DNA from: Pseudocercospora fijiensis CIRAD86
Taxonomy: Eukaryota > Ascomycota > Dothideomycetes > Mycosphaerellales > Mycosphaerellaceae
Direction: 5' to 3'
Assembly: GCF_000340215.1 (NCBI RefSeq)
Contig: NW_006921535.1
Location: 451,874 to 515,873, forward strand
DNA length: 64,000 nt
Below the pieces are notes generated by a model. It saw only the letters and a program-made list of their open reading frames with translations. It was not told the DNA's origin and ran no database searches. The position numbers were made by a program, and so were the translations under genes. Below, piece after piece: positions 59,979 through 64,000 of the stretch; within the stretch, counting starts at the first letter, position 1, and each line of letters begins with the position of its first letter.

Positions 59979-61304
59979 ATGCGCGAGAAAGACCTACGAA
60001 AAATCGCCCTCGAGAGCGGCAAGACTGTGTCGCGCAAGGCGCGCTCAAAGGAGAGCACTCCGCCCATTAGCCGTGGCAGCTCTGCACAGCCATCACCACG
60101 CGGCTCGCGCATAGCCAGTCGCCAAGGCTCCGACGACGAGAGCGAGCTAAGCGACACCACGGAATGGAGTACGAATAGTATCGATGCGCTTGTTGCACCG
60201 TCAGAGCTCGATGATGGGCCAGGCGACGCTTGGGCGGCAGAACTCGAAGATTGTATCAATACCTTGATCGATCGCAAGCGCACCTCAACAGAAGGTCGCG
60301 AGCAGTACCTGAGCAGATTCAACTTGATTTTGACTCGACACTATGCGCAAGAAGAGCTTAAGTCGAAGATTGACGACATCGTGCCAATACTCCTGAAAAG
60401 CGTTAAGAGCGGTCAGAGTGAGCGCGAGGTCATCCTGGCTCTGAAAGGGCTGGCTTTGATCATCATCACCGAACCTTCTGAGACTGTTTACGATACAGTA
60501 CAAGGTATTTTCAAGTCAACCATCAACGACTCGCAACATGGTCCTGCCAAGGTCGCTGCTATCCATGCGCTGAGCATTGCAACTTTCTATGGCGGGGCGA
60601 CAGTGGAGGAAACCGAAGAGGTCATGCAATTTTTCTTGGAGATCGCATCTTCTGATGGAGCCGTCGTTGAGGCAGAAGACGATGCTGAGGTCGTAGTGGC
60701 ATCTCTCGGGGAATGGGGTCTGCTAGCTACTCAGCTCGACGATATGGAAGATGCCACAGAGGAGGCGATGGATACCTTTGTCGATCAGCTCGAGAGCAGC
60801 GACGTTGGCGTTCAAATTGCAGCAGGAGACAATATTGCGTTACTCTACGAAAAGAGCTTCACTGAGGCCGAGTCAGATGATGAGCCAGCAGATTCAGATG
60901 ACGAAGATCGAGCAAGAGGCCCACGCATGATCAAGCGATATACGGTCTATCGACAGGAACATTTACTTCAGCAACGACTTGAGAAACTTGCGAAAGGCCA
61001 CTCCAAGCGTGTCTCGAAGCAGGATCGCAAGAATCTGCATATAGAGTTCAAGGACATACTGAACACTGTAGAGAAGCCAACACGAGGCCCTCGATACAGC
61101 ACAGCTCTTGACGAGGAAGGCCGCGAATATGGCTCTCGCATGAAGGTGACCATTCATGGAGGTGGAAAGATGTCAATCGACAAGTGGTGGAAGCTCCATA
61201 GGCTGAGTGCCCTGAAGCGTCTACTTCAAAGCGGATTCATGGTGCATTACGAGCACAATCAAGTAGTCTTCGACAGTTTACCTGTCATTGTTGAGGACAA
61301 TTAA
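59979..61304 (+). CDS. Interferon-related developmental regulator (IFRD) family protein
   Basis: Single exon, 441 residues. A basic Ser-rich N-terminus (about 1-75) is followed by helical ARM/HEAT-like repeats from about 85 to 300 (for example EREVILALKGLALIIIT and GPAKVAAIHALSIATFYGG). An acidic Asp/Glu linker at about 301-312 follows. The C-terminal IFRD domain ends WWKLHRLSALKRLLQSGF then MVHYEHNQVVFDSLP, the typical signature. Mammalian IFRD proteins act in transcriptional co-regulation and ribosome-associated stress recovery. The fungal proteins are little studied, so the cellular role is inferred only from the family. The start is preceded by GCCGCC, a good initiation context. Confidence 0.9.
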   Translation: MREKDLRKIALESGKTVSRKARSKESTPPISRGSSAQPSPRGSRIASRQGSDDESELSDTTEWSTNSIDALVAPSELDDGPGDAWAAELEDCINTLIDRKRTSTEGREQYLSRFNLILTRHYAQEELKSKIDDIVPILLKSVKSGQSEREVILALKGLALIIITEPSETVYDTVQGIFKSTINDSQHGPAKVAAIHALSIATFYGGATVEETEEVMQFFLEIASSDGAVVEAEDDAEVVVASLGEWGLLATQLDDMEDATEEAMDTFVDQLESSDVGVQIAAGDNIALLYEKSFTEAESDDEPADSDDEDRARGPRMIKRYTVYRQEHLLQQRLEKLAKGHSKRVSKQDRKNLHIEFKDILNTVEKPTRGPRYSTALDEEGREYGSRMKVTIHGGGKMSIDKWWKLHRLSALKRLLQSGFMVHYEHNQVVFDSLPVIVEDN

Positions 61305-61840
61305 GAGCTATCCTGAAAGCGTGACGAGGGAACGGACTATGTGGTTATGAAGTGACGAGAAGAGCGGTGCATTGTTCGGCGATGAGATTCCGCTCTGGCA
61401 TCTACTAATGAAAGCAATTCCATATACATTATCAAAGGCATTGAGTATGGATTTCCGTGGGCCAATCTTTCCTGTGCCTTGGACAGCGACAACGGCAGTC
61501 TTCCCTGCTTGTACGTCCATATGCTTCAGTCTAACAAAAACCATAATGACCTCGAGTGCGTCATCCCAACACTTTGGATGTGACTTCTGGGGATGCTAGT
61601 TACCCCACCTACTGCGTTGGCAAGAGCACAAAACAGCCGGGCCGAAGGAAAGCGTCCTTCTCTCTCATACGACGTCTGATCAAACAAGAATATCTCCAAA
61701 CACCTCGACCGACGGCAAAACACGTCTACATCACCGGTATGGCGCTCAAGATGGAGGCCATGTCCTACATGGCGGATGGACTCTGCAGTTTCAAAGATGA
61801 TCAAGGTACCTATAACACGCATTAATTCTCGTCAAAAAAA
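61305..61840. other. Intergenic: IFRD 3' end and THI5 promoter
   Basis: Contains the terminator region of the IFRD gene and the promoter and 5' leader start of THI5, both on the plus strand. A candidate distal 5' splice site (AAG|GTACCT) lies at 61,805. A frame at 61,556-61,825 has no recognisable domain. Confidence 0.45.
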
Positions 61841-61885
61841 ATGCATTACGGGTGTTCACTTGTCCTCGCTCTTCTACCTGGGTAG
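61841..61885 (+). promoter_or_regulatory. Upstream ORF 1 of THI5
   Basis: ATG at 61,841, 14 codons (MHYGCSLVLALLPG), stop TAG at 61,883-61,885. Its start codon overlaps the 5' strand of riboswitch helix P1. If the leader intron is retained it should reduce THI5 translation. Confidence 0.6.
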
Positions 61886-61961
61886 TCTGAGCAGACATTT
61901 GATCTGAGATCATACCGTTGGAACCTGAACAGGGTAAATCCTGCGATAGGGACAATGCAAT
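61841..61961 (+). promoter_or_regulatory. TPP riboswitch (thiamine pyrophosphate aptamer)
   Basis: In the leader of the thiamine gene THI5, the TPP aptamer landmarks occur in order: ACGGGTGTTC near 61,848, CTGAGA at 61,904-61,909, GAACCTGA at 61,921-61,928, and GGGTAAATCCTGCGATAGGGA ending at 61,952. The closing helix P1 is supported by perfect pairing of TGCATT (61,842-61,847) with AATGCA (61,954-61,959). The P3 arm is longer than in bacteria, as usual for fungi. In fungi such as Neurospora this aptamer sits in a 5' leader intron and controls alternative splicing: with TPP bound, upstream ORFs stay in the mRNA and expression falls. Here a candidate acceptor lies at 62,014-62,015, with donors at 61,805 and possibly 61,934, inside the aptamer. 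Confidence 0.93.
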
Positions 61962-62029
61962 CCTCCTTCACTTCCCTTTCTTGTGACGAGCTTTGGGGTG
62001 TATTGACTTTGGCAGCACTTCCAACGTGA
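61955..62029 (+). promoter_or_regulatory. Upstream ORF 2 of THI5
   Basis: ATG at 61,955, 24 codons, stop TGA at 62,027-62,029, only 9 nt before the THI5 start codon. The start codon lies in the 3' strand of riboswitch helix P1. Splicing to the acceptor near 62,015 would remove it. Confidence 0.6.
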
Positions 62030-62038
62030 GATTTCAAG

Positions 62039-63183
62039 ATGTCTACTGACAAGATTACGTTCTTGACCAACTGGTACACTGGAATGATTGCTGGGCAGTA
62101 GATCTTTTGACTGATAGAAGAAAGGCACGCTACGCCATATCACGCCCCATTGTACCTCGCTCAGGCGAAGGGATATTTCAAAGAAGAAGGGATTCAGGTG
62201 GCTCTTTTGGAGCCGAACGATCCAAGCGTAGGTCTTGCTCCGAACAAGTTAGAGAGCTGAGATGCTGATGTGAACCAAAGGATGTCACCGAGATCATTGG
62301 AAGCGGAAAAGTCGACCTTGGTTACAAGGCCATGATCCATACTTTGGCAGCCAAAGCCCGTAACTATCCAATTGTGTCGATCGGATCACTCCTCGACGAG
62401 CCCTTCACCGGCGTAGTCTACCTCAAAGACTCCGGCATCACCACCGACTTCCGCACCTTGAAAGGCAAGAGAATCGGCTACGTGGGAGAATTCGGCAAAA
62501 TCCAAATCGACGAACTAACCTCCCACTACGGAATGTCACCATCCGACTACACCGCCATTCGCTGCGGCATGAACGTCTCCAAAGCCATAATCAAAGGCGA
62601 AATCGACGCCGGCATCGGTCTAGAAAACGTCCAAATGGTCGAACTCGCCGAATGGCTCTCCTCTCAAGGCCGTCCCAAAAGCGACGTCCAAATGCTTCGA
62701 ATCGACGAACTCGCCGAACTAGGCTGCTGCTGTTTCTGCTCAATCCTCTACATCGGAAACGAACCCTTCATCTCCAAAAACCCAACCAAAGTCCAAGCCT
62801 TCATGCGTGCCGTCAAACGCGCCACAGACTTCGTCCTCACCGATCCAGAACACGCTTGGGTCGAATACGTAGACTTCAAACCGAGCATGGGAACAGCGCT
62901 GAACCGCAAAATCTTCGAGCGATCTTTCGCGTACTTTTCCAAAGATTTGAAGAATGTGCAGCGCGATTGGCAGAAGGTGACCGCGTATGGGAAACGTTTG
63001 GGCGTGCTTGAGCAGGATTTTGTCCCGAATTATACGAATGAGTTTGTGGAGGAGTGGACGGGGGAACAGGAACAGCTTGATCCTGTGGGTGATCAGAAGA
63101 GGATGGTGGAGTTGCAGAAGATTGTGGCTGAGGAAGGTGGGTTCCATCGTCTTGATGTGAAGCGTGTCGCTGCGAGCGCTTAG
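62039..63183 (+). CDS. THI5: HMP-phosphate synthase (THI5/NMT1), thiamine pyrimidine synthesis
   Basis: Exons 62,039-62,073, 62,125-62,227 and 62,281-63,183, with introns of 51 and 53 nt. The product is 346 residues, close to the ~340 of yeast Thi5. Joining the exons gives [20 protein letters not shown], the family N-terminus. Lys62 (PLP-binding) and His66 in GYKAMIH fall at the same numbers as the yeast active site, where the histidine is consumed to build the pyrimidine (single-turnover enzyme). GEFGK at 115-119 binds phosphate. The Cys-rich CCCFC at about 195-199 is the conserved motif linked to iron. The enzyme makes 4-amino-5-hydroxymethyl-2-methylpyrimidine phosphate. The TPP riboswitch directly upstream implies end-product repression. 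The apparent start at 62,332 is an internal Met (Met64). Confidence 0.95.
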
Positions 63184-63469
63184 GCTGTGGTGTGGATTCT
63201 TGGTGGAGGATCATTAAGGTGGTGTGGACAGGGAGTATATTGCCGAAAGTGGTTAGGTGTTGACGGCGCTCTTCATGTGCATGATTCAACTCACGCGCTT
63301 CCACTCATTATGGATATGATAGGATTGAGTATGTGATTCAAACACATTCCGTAGCTTATACTTGTTGAAAGCTATGCTAAGCTATCGAAATTCAAGTCCT
63401 CATCATAAAACATTTTCATCACCTCGAGTTGAATCCAAGTCGCACGCTTCTTCAAGCCTCATCTCCAAT

Positions 63470-64000
63470 CTACTTTGACTCTCGCTCCTTCACAAGCTGC
63501 CAGATATGCTCATTGAAGAACCACTTCTCAAGTCCCTTCTCGTCAATAGCATCAGCTCCAGCCACTGTACCAAGACACACACCATCTCCCGCGCCGCAAA
63601 GGCATTCGAACGGCCTATCCATATGCCATTCAGTCGAAGGGTAAAAGAACGTCAAAGCATCTCCAGGCTTAACATCGCGATCCCTCGCCACCTTAACCTC
63701 GCCTGCCAGACCAGCGGGCGTGAGATGTTTCGCTTCCTCCCCCAACTTCCCAGAAGGTGGCTCGGTGGGATAATTGCCATCAGCGTCTGGAGCATAAGTG
63801 TGGACTTCGAGGGATGGTGCACAGGAGTGATTCATGTACAGTAAAGCGCTCCGCGGATCTGTCTGCGTGGTTGCGGAAGTCTGGATTGTTTTCCAAGAGG
63901 CCTTGGGTTGAGGGACATGGGAAGTGATGAAGGCGAAGTGGGAACCTGCAGGCGCTGAGATTTTGGATACAACGCAGAGACCGGCTGGGGTATGCTCGAA
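63470..64000 (-). CDS. SET-domain protein, 5' part beyond window
   Basis: The frame is open from the window edge at 64,000 down to the stop at 63,470, giving 176 C-terminal residues. It contains ALLYMNHSCAPSLEV, the NHSCxPN-like cofactor and pseudo-knot motif of SET domains. VARDRDVKPGDALTFFYPSTEW follows, the region with the catalytic Tyr segment, then a Cys-containing tail FECLCGAGDGVCLG resembling a post-SET element. SET domains transfer methyl groups from S-adenosylmethionine to lysines. This short type is common as uncharacterised proteins in ascomycetes, and its target is unknown. Met at 63,835 is internal, because the frame continues upstream with SET-like sequence. Confidence 0.8.
   Translation of the reverse strand, partial: FEHTPAGLCVVSKISAPAGSHFAFITSHVPQPKASWKTIQTSATTQTDPRSALLYMNHSCAPSLEVHTYAPDADGNYPTEPPSGKLGEEAKHLTPAGLAGEVKVARDRDVKPGDALTFFYPSTEWHMDRPFECLCGAGDGVCLGTVAGADAIDEKGLEKWFFNEHIWQLVKERESK

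Noticed and set aside
61556..61825. 89-codon frame upstream of THI5
   Set aside because: No domain; lies in the promoter/leader region and ends next to a candidate donor site.
62332..62334. THI5 starting at this ATG
   Set aside because: It is internal Met64; two upstream exons restore the conserved N-terminus and the active-site lysine.

Overview
This window comes from a filamentous ascomycete fungus. The evidence is short introns of 51-95 nt with GT..AG ends and fungal branch sites, a Ste7-type MAP kinase kinase, Spt6, a THI5/NMT1 gene with a TPP riboswitch in its leader, and a large block of repeats mutated by repeat-induced point mutation (RIP). A Dothideomycete is my best guess, by inference only.

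The window has two compartments. Positions 1 to about 37,690 are a RIP-degraded repeat island: TpA is very frequent, CpA and TpG are scarce, CpG is retained, and former Gln and Trp codons now read as TAA or TAG. In order it holds a long broken reading frame of unknown family (about 1.19-4.02 kb) flanked by CCCCGGGG palindromes; a broken non-LTR (LINE, Tad/I-like) retrotransposon on the minus strand (4.56-9.11 kb); a broken Mutator-like transposase on the minus strand (about 9.2-11.0 kb); an A+T-rich low-complexity block (12.8-14.05 kb); and two diverged direct copies of an ~8 kb unit (A 14.6-22.66 kb, B 27.5-35.69 kb). Each unit ends in a SNF2-like helicase pseudogene preceded by a Gln-Glu-Asn-Ala repeat. 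Between the copies lie minisatellites and a small inverted-repeat element. The island ends inside a medium-chain reductase gene whose 5' part is intact and whose 3' part is RIP-mutated and separated from it by about 840 bp.

From 37.7 kb on the DNA is ordinary gene-rich sequence. The first genes look like a small oxidative/catabolic group: the broken reductase, an FAD aromatic hydroxylase, a 3-hydroxyisobutyrate dehydrogenase-like enzyme, a carboxymuconolactone decarboxylase-like protein and a vanillyl-alcohol-oxidase-like flavoenzyme. A secreted alpha-amylase follows. After a 2.6 kb stretch with no recognisable gene come housekeeping and regulatory genes: a Ste7-type MAPKK divergent from Spt6, a conserved hypothetical protein, an IFRD-family protein, the THI5 pyrimidine synthase with its riboswitch, and a SET-domain protein cut by the window end.

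Exon structures were worked out by hand from splice consensus and reading-frame continuity. All of the multi-exon genes in the gene-rich part close in frame.
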